Below, one piece after another: positions 25,842 to 36,951 of a DNA stretch of 64,000 nt. Both the position numbers and the translations under genes were made by a program. The notes beneath the pieces are model-generated. The model saw only the letters and a program-made list of their open reading frames with translations. It had not been told where the DNA came from and ran no database searches. The stretch is taken from NCBI GenBank assembly GCA_029255685.2, contig CM055319.2, positions 28,491,568 through 28,555,567 on the forward strand, given 5' to 3'. Within the stretch, counting starts at the first letter, position 1. Each line of letters starts with the position of its first letter. This DNA comes from Silene conica. Taxonomy: Eukaryota > Streptophyta > Magnoliopsida > Caryophyllales > Caryophyllaceae.

Positions 25842-26070
25842 TTGGGTCGAGGGTAAACATTCGGATGCCTGAAGTAAGTATGTTGCTTTAATATTAGCTA
25901 TGTTGATATTTTAGCTATTGAACATGTTATGCACTTCCATATTAAAGGTTAGTTGAATTGGATGACTTCATATGTTGAATGTTTACCCTTACTAATGTTG
26001 ATATTGATTAATATTAACTGATAAAGCATGATAACAGATAATGTTAGTGTCACTTGGATATATATATATA

Positions 26071-28208
26071 TAGAAATCGAATCACGTGAGGCACCCCTCT
26101 TAGGGTGAGGCCGTTGGACCCTTTTTAAGCCATTGGATTAAAACTACAAATGGCTAAGATTAAACACATATATGAAATAGAAGATTCGGCCATGTTCATT
26201 GATTTTTATATTTAAATATGGATTTAATTTTGGCAGGTCATCATTTCACACGATGCCGCCTCTCCCCTTCCTTTTCTTCTTCTTCTTCTAGTAATCAAGT
26301 GTATAATTTCATAATATGGTCAAAAATTCAAAATTAGGCAATGGAGAAGTTCTGCAATTTAGTTGCAGAATATGGTCAAAAATTCAAAATTAGGCATTAG
26401 ATTGACTGAGCTAGCGCTCACACTATAGTATTAAGATTTGATAGGGATGTGGAATTTAGGTTGCTAGTACAGAGGTTTGGAAAAATTCGTGGAATGGGAT
26501 GAAATTGGATTTGAGCTATGAGAAATTGAGCCTTGTTTGATTCATTGAATTTGTGTCCGTTTCTGGTGGATATCGGATGTGGATATGTTGAAAGATAAGC
26601 AATTATACATTTGGTGAGTAACAAACATTTTCAGTCCAAGTTTCACGAAATAAGGTCCCGATTTCACAAATTAAGGTCCAAGATTCACAAAACAAGAAAA
26701 TAAACATTTTGTGAGTAAACAAACATTTTAAGTCCAAGTTTCACAAAATAAGGTCCCGGTTTCACAAATTAAGGTCCAAGATTCACAAAATAAGAAATTA
26801 AACATTTTGTGAGTAAACAAACATTTTAAGTCCAAGTTTCACGAAATAAGGTCCCGATTTCACAAATTAAGGTCCAAGATTCACGAAATAAAAAATTAAA
26901 CATTTTGCGAGTTAACAAACATTTTAAGTCCAAGTTTCACGAAATAAGGTCGCGGTTTCACGAATTAAGGTCCAAGATTCACGAAATAAGAAATTAAACA
27001 TTTTGTGAGTGAACAAACATTTTAATTCAAAGTTTCACGAAATAAGGTTCCGCTTTCACAAATTAAGGTCCAAGATTCACGAAATAAGAAATTATACATT
27101 TCGTGAGTAACAAACATTTTAAATCCAAGTTTCACGAAATAAGGTTCCGGTTTCACAAATTAAGGTCCAAAATTCACGAAATAAGAAATTATCCATTTTG
27201 TGTGCAAACAAACATTTTAAGTCCAAGTTTCACGAAATAAGGTCCCGGTTTCACAAATTAAGGTCCAAGATTCCCAAAATAAGAAATTAAACATTTTATG
27301 AGTAACCAAACATTTTAAGTCCAAGTTTCACGAAATAAGGTCCCGATTTCACAAATTAAGGTCCAAGATTCACAAAACAAGAAAATAAACATTTTGTGAG
27401 TAAACAAACATTTTAAGTCCAAGTTTCACGAAATAAGGTCCCGGTTTCACAAATTAAGGTCCAAGATTCACAAAATAAGAAATTAAACATTTTGTGAGTA
27501 AATAAATATTTTAAGTCCAAGTTTCACGAAATAAGGTCCCTGTTTCACGAATTAAGGTCCAAGATTCACGAAATAAGAAATTAAACATTTTGTGAGTGAA
27601 CAAACATTTTAAGTCCAAGTTTCACGAAATAAAGTCGCGATTTTACGAATTAAGGTCCAAGATTCACGAAATAAGAAATTAAACATTTTGTGAGTGAACA
27701 AACATTTTAATTCAAAGTTTCACGAAATAAGGTTCCGGTTTCACAAATTAAGGTCCAAGATTCACAAAATAAGAAATTATACATTTCGTGAGTAAACAAA
27801 CATTTTAAATCCAAGTTTCACGAAATAAGGTTCCGGTTTCACAAATTAAGGTCCAAAATTCACGAAATAAGAAATTATCCATTTTGTGTGCAAACAAACA
27901 TTTTAAGTCCAAGTTTCACAAAATAAGGTTCCGGGTTCACAAATTAAGGTTCAAGATTCACAAAATAAGGAATTAAACATTTTGTGAGTAAACAAATATT
28001 TTAAGCCCAAATTTCACGAAATAAGAAAAAGAGCAAAATGGATAATCTTTTTAGATATAGAAAATATTTGGGCCAAATGAAATGTTATAAATGTTCCATA
28101 ATTTTCATCTCATTGAAATTAGTCCAATGAACATTGAAAATCATGTGCAACATAGTAAGGGTTCGGCGGCCTCACCGTAATAGGCGGCCTCACGTGATCC
28201 GGCCTCTA
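26071..28208. mobile_element. Non-autonomous DNA element with terminal inverted repeats
   Basis: The left end (about 26071-26120) and the right end (about 28160-28208) are imperfect inverted repeats of roughly 45-50 bp. Both contain ATCACGTGAGGC and GTGAGGCCG. Both ends sit in (TA)n tracts, so the target was a TA-rich site and the exact ends and target duplication are ambiguous. There is no transposase frame. The superfamily cannot be decided from the sequence. Most of the interior is a 98-bp satellite. Confidence 0.65.
26623..28030. repeat. 98-bp tandem repeat, about 15 units, with 7-unit super-repeat
   Basis: The AAACATTTT landmark recurs at 26623, 26721, 26819, 26917, 27015, 27112, 27210, 27308, 27406, 27504, 27602, 27700, 27798, 27896 and 27994. 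Each unit holds three related subunits of the type TTTCACRAAWTAAGGTCC. Variant marks recur about 686 bp apart: ATTCAAAG at units 5 and 12, AAAACAAGAAAATAAAC at units 1 and 8. A block of seven units was therefore duplicated after the units had diverged. Confidence 0.92.
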
Positions 28209-28365
28209 TATATATATATATATATATATTGTTGCTCAAGCTAATCACTTGAATACATATTAGTGGTTCGTTATCATCGATGTTAAGGATTTTGTTGTTG
28301 GCCAGCTGAATATACCTATGTATAGACTATCACATGTTAGGATGTTGTCCTAGAGTCTTATTAGG

Positions 28366-28760
28366 GACTTGGTGTTGTATCCAAGTGTACTCATGTGTTG
28401 TATCATGAGTCTTAGACCTGGTGTTGTATCCGTGTGTCAATAGGAGCGTAGCTAGCCTTGGTGTTGTATCCAAGGGTACTCATGTGTTGTATCATGAGTC
28501 TTGGCGCGGTGTCGTATCCGTGTGTCAATAGGAACGTAGCTAGCCTTGGTGTTGTATCCAAGGGTACTCATGTGTTGTATCATGAGTCTTGGCGCGGTGT
28601 TGTATCCGTGTGTCAGTCGAAACTTAGCTAGACTTGGTGTTGTATCCAAGGTTACTTATGTGTGGTATCTTGAGTCTTAGACTTGGTGTTGTATCCAAGG
28701 TTACTTATGTGTGGTATCTTGAGTTTTAGACATGGTGTTGTATCCGTGTATCAAGGTTAG
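28366..28760. repeat. Minisatellite of TTGTATCC-containing units
   Basis: Units of the kind TTGGTGTTGTATCCAAGG followed by a CATGTGTTGTATCATGAG phrase repeat with a period of about 88 bp (28451 and 28539), then in shorter variants to about 28760. It belongs to the chromovirus LTR. The open frame across it on the minus strand is a by-product of the repeat. Confidence 0.75.
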
Positions 28761-29423
28761 ATAACCATGTTCTCTCTTGTATGTTGATTCTGTGAATTAT
28801 GCACTGTGAGATGCAAGCCGTTATAGTTGATAGAGTTTGCATTCATGCCTGTTACCTGGATTCACATGATAGCATAGTATGAGTCGGTCTCGAACTCAGA
28901 TGCTATGTTATATGTTGTATTTTGTTGTTTAATCACGTGATAGACATATTGGTTGGGTACTTGTGTGCCTAGACTATGTGTTGATCATACACATTTTCTT
29001 ATGTTGTTCATGTTATATTAATATGGCATTTCGTGGCTGGGAGAACTCGGAGTTACTCCCCACTGTCTGTGGCATTCGTGTTTGTTTAAAATGCGAATGA
29101 CAGGTTTGTGAAGCATATGTTGGGTATATGATGAGCTAGCGAGCGGATGACAACCTTGGGACCTTTATACGGTTTCCACTTTTTAGAGACTTGATACTTT
29201 AGTTATATACTTATTTATTTTAGGGACATATGTCTCCCTTACCTATTGGTTGTATTTATTTTGGGACTTTGCATGTTTGACACCTTTACTTGGATATCTT
29301 TATAACAAGTTCAGGTTTTGAAAATCCCGTATTTTCCTCCAAATGAACTTATTACAAACATATCCTTGCAGTTTATACTTAGAATTTTATGTTTACTCTT
29401 CCGCTAAATATGAGGGTGTCACA

Positions 29424-32402
29424 TCTACCCATTTAGACACATAATCAACGGCGACAAGAATATACTTGTTACCTTGACTGCTCGAGAAAGGCCCTTGATA
29501 ATCGATACCCCAGACATCGAAAATCTCTACCTCTAAAATACCAACCTGTGGCATCTCATGTCTTTTGGATACATTCCCGGACCTCTGACAAGCATCGCAG
29601 CTACCTACAAAATTCCTACAATCAGTATGCAAAGTAGGCCAATAAAAACCAGACTGTAATACCTTGGCCACGGTCCGAGATGGACCGTGGTGACCACCAT
29701 AAGCAGAAGAGTGGCATGCTTCCAGAATGTCCTTCACCTCCCACTAGGGGACGCATCTCCGGATAAGTCCATCTCCGCATTCTTTGAAAACATAGGGGTC
29801 ATCCCAAAAATACTGTTTTGAATCAAAGGCAAACCTCTTCTTCTGTTGCCATGAAAGCTCCGGAGGAATTTTACCTGTAACAGCAAAGTTAGCAACATCA
29901 ACATACCAAGGAGGGGAGTAAGAACCTGAACTATTAATGATAAAAAGACTCTCATCAGGAAAAGAATCATCAATAGGTAAATGATCTTCCCTATCAGTCA
30001 GCTGCAGGCGAGATAGATGGTCAGCTACCATATTTTCCGCGCCTTTCTTATCCCTAATCTCCAAGTCAAACTCCTGTAAAAGGAGTATCCACCTCAACAG
30101 CCTCGGCTTTGCATCTTTCTTCAAGAAGAGGCCTTTTAGAGCTGCATGGTCAGTATAAACAATTATCTTATTACCTACCAAATAGGATCGGAATTTCTCT
30201 AAGGCAAAGATCACAGCGAACATCTCCTTCTCTGTGGTGAAGTAATTGACTTTAGGTTCATCTAACGTTCGACTCGCATAGTATATGGCATTCAGAGCCT
30301 TGTTCTTCCTTTGGCCTAACACAACACCCACAGCATAGTCACTGGCATCACACATGATCTCAAATGGGAGATCCCAATCTGGTGGCTGGATGATAGGTGC
30401 TGAGACCAAAGCTTCCTTCAACCTGTTAAAAGCTGAAATGCACTCATCAGTAAACTCAAAAACAGCATCCTTAAGGAGCAACTGTGTAAGTGGTTTAGCA
30501 ATCTTAGAGAAGTCCTTAATGAAACGCCGATAGAAACCTTCGTGACCTAAGAAACTTCTCACCCCCTTAACATTCACAGGAGGGGGCAATTGCTCAATCA
30601 CTTGCACCTTTGCCTTATCTACATGAATACCCTTATCAGATATAAGATGCCCAAACACTACCCCTTCATTAACCATAAACTGACACTTTTCCCAATTTAA
30701 GACAAGATTTACATCAATACAACGCTGCAAGACTTTATCAAGGTTAGCTAAGCATTAATCAAACTCATTACCATAAACAGAGAAATCATCCATAAATACC
30801 TCCACAATGTTCTCAATAAAATCAGAAAAGATCCCCATCATACACCTTTGAAAGGTGGCAGGGGCATTACATAACCCAAAAGGCATTTTGCGGTATGCAA
30901 AAACACCTTGTGGGCAAGTAAATGTAGTCTTATTCTGATCGTCATGATGGATGGGAATCTGGAAAAAACCTGAATATCCATCTAGAAAACAGAAGAATTT
31001 ATTAGATGCAAGTCTTTCAGTCATCTGGTCAACAAAAGGAAGGGGGAAGTGGTCTTTATTGGTGGCGGCATTTAACTGTCTATAATCAATGCACATCCGC
31101 CACCCTGTTACGACTCTAGTAAGTATTAACTCATTTTTATCATTTTTAACCACGGTGGTTCCTCCTTTCATAGGAACCACCTGAACTGGGCTAACCCACT
31201 TGGAGTTGCCAACTGAATAAATAATACCTGCATCGAGAAGTTTCATCACCTCAGCCATAACTACCTCATGTATCTTAGGGTTCAACTTACGTTGACCCTG
31301 TCTGTAGGGCTTATGCCCTTTCTCTAACTCTATCCTATGCATGCAAACATCAGGGTTGATGCCCTTAATGTCATCCAAAGAATAACCTAAAGCTTTCCTG
31401 TTCTTTTTTAGAACAGTCATCAAGGCAGAAAGTTGGTTAGGGTCAAGTTTAGAACTAACAATTGCAGGGTACTGGTCAGTGTCATCAAGGAAAACATACT
31501 TAAGATTAGGAGGAAGTGGCTTACGCTCTGGTACCTTTACCTCAATGGCATGAATAGAATCAGTGCTAACAGAATAGCACATGTTTACCAGGTTAGCACT
31601 AGCCAAGCTTGTGAGCTTTTCATCTTCTTCCTCAGTCAGCTCATATTCCTCTATCTCTGCTTCCAAAACATCCAGCTCTTCAGCATCCTCAGCTGGATTA
31701 CATGCACACTTATCCAAAACTGTCAGATCATCAAAGGGATCCTTGGTCAAGGATTCTCTCCAGTTACGGATAACATTCCTGTCAATAATGTCAATGGAAA
31801 AACACGTATCATCAGAAGGTGTAGTTGCCTTATGGGCAAGACTAAACTCGATAGTGTCATCCCCAACCTCTACAGTAATAATCCTGCGTTTGACATCAAT
31901 CACAGCCCCAGCTGTGTGCAAAAAAGGTCTACCTAATATAATAGGTATCTGATTATCCTCAGCAATGTCTAAAACAACGAAATCGACAGGAATAAAAAAC
32001 TTTCCCACTCTAACTGGGACGTCTTCTAAGACCCTTAATGTTCTTTGGGTTGATCTATCTGCCATCTGTAGGGTGATGTTGGTGACCTTAAGTCTACCTA
32101 TGTTAGTTCAGTCTCTCACAAACAGAATACGGCATAACACTGACACTAGCCCCTGGATCACAAAGGGCTTTCCCAATTACATGATTACCTATAGTGCATG
32201 GGATAGAAAAACTACCCGGGTCTTTCAACTTAGGTGCAATATTGTTTTGTGAAAGAACATAACATTCTTCCACAAAAGCAATAGCACCTTCATCCTGAAA
32301 TTTTCACTTACGACTCAAAATATCTTTCATAAATTTAGCATAAGAGGGTACCTTGGTAATCAAGTCAGTTAACGGGATGGTTACCTCAAGGTTCTTCACC
32401 AT
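29424..32402 (-). pseudogene. Athila-like pol: protease, RT, RNase H, integrase fragment
   Basis: Protease lies around 32100-32300 with CDPGASVSVMPYS, where Athila usually has a residue other than Pro after Asp. Frame is then lost by an apparent 4-bp insertion near 32105. RT (frame 30755-32065) shows WRMCIDYRQLN, FPLPFVDQM and the active site VFMDDFSVYG, then a TAA at 30755-30757. RNase H (frame 29744-30730) has [10 protein letters not shown] and [12 protein letters not shown] at 29744-29746 precedes integrase, which keeps the HHCC zinc-binding region (HSSAYGGHHG to CDACQ) and the first catalytic Asp (DVWGIDYQGPF). It is cut at KWVD by the chromovirus insertion. Not functional. Confidence 0.9.
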
Positions 32403-33677
32403 CTACAAGAACTTACCAAACTTCCGATCCTCCTTTGAATTCTTCAATCGTTCGGGATACGGAACGGTAACACTAGCCGTAGGATCAGCTATCTTCGGCT
32501 TCTTCAATTGTAAAATCTCTGTCAAGTCTTGAATGAATGAAGGATCCGGCAAATCAGGTGTAGAGGTTGCACTCTGCTCAGGAATCATGGTCGGTCGACC
32601 AGGAGTAGTGGTCGGTCGACCAGTCGAACTGAAGTCAGAAGGCTTCTGTTTTCTAGAAACTGGTGGGTCGTCAGGTAGGTCGGTCGATCGACCGAGTATG
32701 TTGGTCGGTCGACCTACCTTACTGGGCACGTCACTAATTTCTTCAGCAGAAACTTCAGCAGATTTTTCCACGGTTTCCAGTCCATCATAAGAACGACCAC
32801 TCCGGAGATTTATGGCATTTATCGTCTCTATGGAACTCTCAGAATTACCCGGAGAACTAGCTCTCTCAACTCCGTCGTTTCATTCGTATTGTCAACCGTA
32901 GTAACTAGGTTCACACTTTCTTGCTTCAGCTGGGCTGCCTAAAGCTTTTCAAAACGAGCTTTAACGGTTGTCTTAAGAGCTAAAACTCTATCCATCTCCA
33001 CATTCAACCTTCGCGAATTTCCACGCGAACTCCCAAATTCAGCCCTATGCACCGCCATGTCTTCAATGGTATTCCAACCTTTCATATGGTTGGTATTATT
33101 CTGAAATCTCTCATTGGCAGCTGCATCAAGAATCACCTTGTAGTCATCATAAAGGGCATTGTAGAATTGGTTGCATATGTACCATTGAGGAAAACCATGA
33201 TGAGGAATAGACCGGACCAATTTCTTGAACCGACCCCACGCCTCACAAAACTCTTCATCGGGACCTTGCTGAAAATTAGTGATTTGACTCCTCAAGTCAT
33301 TGGCCTTCGTTCGCAAGTGGGAAGTACTTTTTATAGAAGGCCAATGCCAAGGAAGTCCAATCTGTAACCTTCTCAGCTACCCTATCAAGGTAGTGGTACC
33401 AATCCCTAGCAGAATCCTTCAAGGAGTAGAGAAACACCATTGCCTTCACCTCATCTTGAGTCACCCCGGCTGGTATATGTATGGAACAGCAATAATCTGT
33501 GAATGTCTCAACATATCTCAATGGATCCTCATCGGGTAGACCAGAAAATTGATTCCGCTCCACCAGAATGATGTAGTTCGGGTGGAGCTCAAAAGAACCA
33601 GTGGTAGGAGTAGGCAAACTGAACCCCTTCGGTAGATCTTGCACTTTTGGTTGGATATGATCATAGATGGTAGCCAT
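32403..33677 (-). pseudogene. Athila-like gag (G1), frameshifted
   Basis: It starts at MATIYDHIQP (33677). The conserved core has FSGLPDEDPLRYVETFTDYC, KDSARDWYHYLD and FQQGPDEEFCEAWGRFKKLV. Frame changes near 33300 and again between 32771 and 32941, where a stop also lies, and a TAG closes the last piece at 32403. NAINLRSG, typical of Athila gag, can be read around 32810-32835. The linker (32590-32715) encodes GRPT and GRST peptides from the same GGTCGACCGACC DNA motif that occurs in non-coding LTRs here. Confidence 0.85.
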
Positions 33678-33766
33678 GATCTCTAAAGATGAGAGTACTC
33701 AAGCTTTCCTCTCAAAAACCTGTCTTCTAATATGCAAAACAAAACTAGAGGAAAAGGTAAGTAACG

Positions 33767-33794
33767 GTCTTAAGGAACCGAAGTTCCTTAAGAC
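33767..33794 (-). other. Leader hairpin with UUCG loop (G1)
   Basis: A perfect 12-bp stem, GTCTTAAGGAAC with GTTCCTTAAGAC. In the sense (minus) RNA the loop is UUCG closed by a C-G pair, an unusually stable tetraloop. It lies about 45 bases downstream of the primer binding site and upstream of gag. The identical hairpin is in G4 (53136-53163); a version with a UUU loop is in G2. Confidence 0.9.
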
Positions 33795-33837
33795 AAGGAA
33801 AAATAAACTAAAAATTTACAAATAAAATTATACCGTC

Positions 33838-33855
33838 TCCCCGGCAACGGCGCCA
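33838..33855 (-). other. Primer binding site (tRNA-Asp), G1
   Basis: The plus strand reads TCCCCGGCAACGGCGCCA, the 3' end of plant tRNA-Asp including CCA, so the minus-strand RNA pairs with that tRNA. Five bases separate it from the LTR edge at 33861. This is a primer site, not a tRNA gene; the rest of a tRNA is absent. Confidence 0.93.
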
Positions 33856-33860
33856 AAATT

Positions 33861-35110
33861 TGACACCCATCGTTGAGGGTGCCAAAGATAAGATTTATAA
33901 AACCTCAGCTTAAACTAGATAGAGTAAGTCAAGGGTCGAACCACAAGGAGACAAGGTTAACAATGTTTGTGAATTTAAAGCTCATTAAAGTAACTAAAAA
34001 AGGGGGGTTTTGATTGTTTGATTGAAACTAACAACTACGATGATAAAAAGAGGTAAAAACTAAGACAAAGGTAAAAAGATGATTGGGAACTTCGGATCAC
34101 CATGGCTAGGGTAAGTCAAATTGGGGTAAATAATCAAATAACACAATCCCAAGGAACAAAGAATAAACCTTTAGTTCAATATTTTACCCAATCCTTACGG
34201 TCTTAGGGTTCCTAGAAAAGCACTAAACTTTCGTTCATAAGGCAATTCCAAAATTGTTGTTAAACTAATTCTAACAATCCTTCGATCTAGAAGAATTAGT
34301 TCACCAACAGTAATAGAGATTGGTATTAAAATCATATAACCATAAAAAGCCTAAATTTCGCCATGGTTTCCCTAACTCCCAATCAAGGGGATTAGCTACT
34401 CATAATTGTAAAACTAATACTAATGGATTCAAGAAACAACATGTGAAATAACATAATTAAGAAATAACGATTCAGGAGAGCAAAATATAAATTTGAATTA
34501 CAATAATAACAAAGAACGAGAATTGGAATAACGAGAAAGATTGATTGCATAAAACTTACAATCCAACGGAAAACATGAACGAATCTGAAATCGGAGTTCT
34601 TCTCCCTAAGTCTAATGTGTTTTTGTGCTAATGACTGCTTAACCTAATAAAACTCCACGAGGTTCTACTAATAGTCTTTCCAATTACATGATTAAGGAAA
34701 TAAACCGAATAAAAGAAGTGAAATAGCGGAGCCCGTGAACTATTCGACCGACCAGGCACAGTGGTCGGTCGACCACCTTAGCTGTAGGTGAGTCTTCATG
34801 CATGTAACTGCGTCATGGTCGGTCGACCAAATAGGCTGGTCGGTCGACCGTTTCCTGTGTGTTCCAGCTTCAATTTAGTTTGCACGCGTCTCTAGGCTGC
34901 GAGTTATGATCCTTGCTTCGTGCATTTCCTTGGGACGGCCTCCGGAGGTTGGCTAAGGCTTAGTTTGGCTCACTTCCGCTCATTCCTACATTAAAAACAT
35001 AGAAACGCCAAAGTAAACCATTTCGGGAGGAAAGGTAACTAAAAGTTACGAAAATGCATAGAAATACGTGCTGAAACTATAAATAAAATGTATAGTAAAT
35101 GCACGTATCA
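33861..35110 (-). repeat. G1 5' LTR
   Basis: 1,250 bp, from TGACACCC at 33861 to ...CGTATCA at 35110. It holds three full GGTCGGTCGACC-type inverted repeats plus a partial one (34744-34850), one with the stem extended to GTGGTC/GACCAC. The sequence next to it at 35111 belongs to element G2. Confidence 0.85.
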
Positions 35111-35212
35111 ACCTCCTTCTTTATTCTGCAGAAAAGGTTTCTTCTTCGCTCTAAGCGTCCTCTCAAGCTCTAGGTCAAGTGGTAGGAGTTCTCCTTGAAC
35201 TGACCTGCGCAT
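35111..35212 (-). pseudogene. G2 gag N-terminal fragment
   Basis: About 34 codons from an ATG at 35210-35212, including LDLELERTLRAKKK. This loosely resembles the Arg-rich start of the G3 gag (ELERLFSALRRRTL). G1 interrupts it. Too short for a firm assignment. Confidence 0.45.
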
Positions 35213-35248
35213 AAGATGGAAACTACAAGAAAAGAATAAGAAAGGTTT

Positions 35249-35270
35249 AAGGAACAAAGTTCCTTAACAC
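35249..35270 (-). other. Leader hairpin (G2)
   Basis: The TTAAGGAAC/GTTCCTTAA stem is the same as in G1 and G4, but nine pairs long and with a UUU loop in the sense RNA. It lies about 40 bases downstream of the primer site. Confidence 0.8.
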
Positions 35271-35308
35271 AAAAACAAAAACTAAAAACAATAAACACTG
35301 GCGTCACC

Positions 35309-35326
35309 TCCCCGGCAACGGCTCCA
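35309..35326 (-). other. Primer binding site (tRNA-Asp), G2, one mismatch
   Basis: The plus strand reads TCCCCGGCAACGGCTCCA, one base different from the tRNA-Asp end (GCTCC for GCGCC). Confidence 0.88.
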
Positions 35327-35331
35327 AAATT

Positions 35332-36951
35332 TTACACCCGTCGTTGAGGGTGCCAAAGATAAAATTTATAAACCTTAGCTTTACTAGATAGTGAAAGTCA
35401 AGGGTCGAACCACAAGGAGGTGAGGAATGTTTATTGTTCTAAGTTAATGTCTTAAGGTAACAAGATTGGGGGTTTGTTTGATTGATTATCACTAGGTCTA
35501 ATAAAATAAAGACAAGGTAAAACGAAAATAAGATGTAGATAAAACTTATGATAAAAGAGTGCTAGGATGTTCGGATCATAAAAGCTACGATGGTATAAAT
35601 TCTAAGTCAACAAGTATTGCAGTCGCATAAGGGGTGTAACAAATCCTCTCGGTCTATGTTACCTAATAGCTCCTTTCGGTCTATGCCATTAGTTCCTAGG
35701 CCTCACAATTATTGGGTGTCAACAATAAGGGTGATTCTTAATTTCTAGGTCACATACCTTTCAGTCTTAGTAACCTAGCCGTCTTAAAACGTTAACCAAT
35801 GCCCTTCCCGTATATTTCAATCTTGGTAAGTCATTACTAACATCCTATAAGTCTCCTTTCAGTCTCATTATATAGGGTATTATAATTAACGAAACAAAAC
35901 AGTCTGAAAACATACGCGAGGTCAGTCGACCGACCAGCTAACCCATTCGGTCGACCAACTACCTCAGTCGACCGACTGGTTAAGCCAGTCAGTCGACCAA
36001 GATCTGCTACAGGTCGATTCTGATCTTATACCATCTACGCAATTTAATCACCTACATCCTAACATGGGGGTTTAGCTACTCATAACTATAGCAATAGTGA
36101 TAATAACAATAAAGAAAACAGACTTCATAGTAAATAATAACATAAACATGCGATAAACAATAAGGTTTCGGTATTCTACACTAAACCGGATACTAGCAAT
36201 TCTATTGAAATAACAATAATAAACTGGAATTAAGGAGAATTACGAAACGGAATTAGGGCAGAAAGGAAGAACTTTATTGATTTCCGCGGAACGATTGTTG
36301 TATCAACTTAAGAACAATACTAAAACTAGAGAAATAGTAACTTATTTGAGATTCTAAAACTTGACTAAGAAAGTGGAATACAAGTAATCTGATGTAGAAA
36401 CTTGATGCTAAAACTGAGTGGTAAAAACTAGATGATTTACCCTAAACACGAATTAGGCTTAAATAGGAATTACAAAGGCGTCCTCTATTAACCTAATCCT
36501 TCACGGGCTTTTGCGAAAATCTTTTTGAAACTGCACTGTGGTCGACCGACCATGTGATGCAGTCGGTCGACCGATTATCAGGCCCATCAGGTCTTCTGTC
36601 TTCGTAAGTTGAATTCTGAGTTTGAGGTAACAGGTACTGTGGTCGACCGACCAGGTTAGTCGGTCGGTCGACCGGTTTTCCTGTGTGTCAGCCTTGAATT
36701 CTTCTTGAATTGGTCCCATGGTCCTTCGTTTGCGCTTGGGTGTTGTTTCCTCCTCGTTCCTTGGTTATGCAAAAATCCCGAGGGTAGCACGCAATTTGGC
36801 CTGAAATCGCCTCTTTTCCGCATAATTCTGCAAAAGAGCATAAAAATACGAAAGTAGACAATTGTTGGGAAATACAGGCTAAGACATTGTAAATGAGCTC
36901 TAAAATGCGTGTAAAAATAGATGTAAAACATCATAAAATAGAGACGCATCA
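35332..36951 (-). repeat. G2 5' LTR
   Basis: About 1,620 bp, ending ...GACGCATCA at 36951. The inner end reads TTACACCC where related LTRs read TGACACCC, so the terminal TG is mutated. Inverted repeats of the GGTCGACC family lie at about 35921-36002, 36540-36575 and 36642-36672. Their cores vary more than in G1 or G4. Confidence 0.82.

Larger units (their letters stand above)
21547..29423 (+). mobile_element. Tekay-like chromovirus (Ty3/gypsy), right part
   Basis: It has a gag remnant, a short non-coding tail, a polypurine tract and a long LTR ending ...GGGTGTCACA at 29423, where sequence switches to Athila integrase. Protease remains only as a decayed start. RT, RNase H and integrase are missing. 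The gag start and the 5' LTR should lie left of the copia array. The lineage call rests on the gag type, the TGTAACA/TGTCACA ends and the style of the LTR. Confidence 0.8.
23063..29423 (+). repeat. Chromovirus 3' LTR with internal insertion
   Basis: It runs from TGTAACATGCC at 23063 to ...GTGTCACA at 29423, TG to CA with matching inverted ends. It is about 6.4 kb, or roughly 4.2 kb without the TIR element at 26071-28208. It holds a degenerate trinucleotide zone (24230-24960, TAC/TGC/TTA), two perfect hairpins near 25.8 kb and a minisatellite at 28366-28760. I see no gene in it. The boundaries fit the switch in sequence on both sides, but no second LTR is available for comparison. Confidence 0.72.
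29424..35110 (-). mobile_element. Athila-like Ty3/gypsy element G1, 3' end missing
   Basis: Minus-strand element with 5' LTR (33861-35110), tRNA-Asp primer site, leader hairpin, gag, protease, RT, RNase H and the first part of integrase. Integrase stops at 29424, where the chromovirus LTR begins, so the rest probably lies left of the window. Athila is indicated by tRNA-Asp priming, the NAINLRSG motif in gag, the RT/RNase H sequence and the FMDD active site. The frame is broken many times. Confidence 0.88.
35111..36951 (-). mobile_element. Athila-like element G2, 5' end only
   Basis: An LTR (35332-36951), primer site and the first 200 bases of leader and gag. It is cut at 35111 by the G1 LTR. 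The LTR is related to that of G4 (shared phrases around 35340-35900 and 39440-39940), so G2 and G4 are cousins. Confidence 0.82.

Noticed and set aside
26623-28030. CRISPR array
   Set aside because: The whole 98-bp unit is repeated, with no unique spacers. It is a satellite.
28452-28649. 65-codon repeat-containing frame
   Set aside because: It is a minisatellite read in frame.
31433-32252. Plus-strand open frames across Athila pol
   Set aside because: Antisense shadows of protease and RT.
33838-33855. tRNA-Asp gene fragment
   Set aside because: Only the last 18 bases match, at the correct place for a primer binding site. No tRNA body is present.
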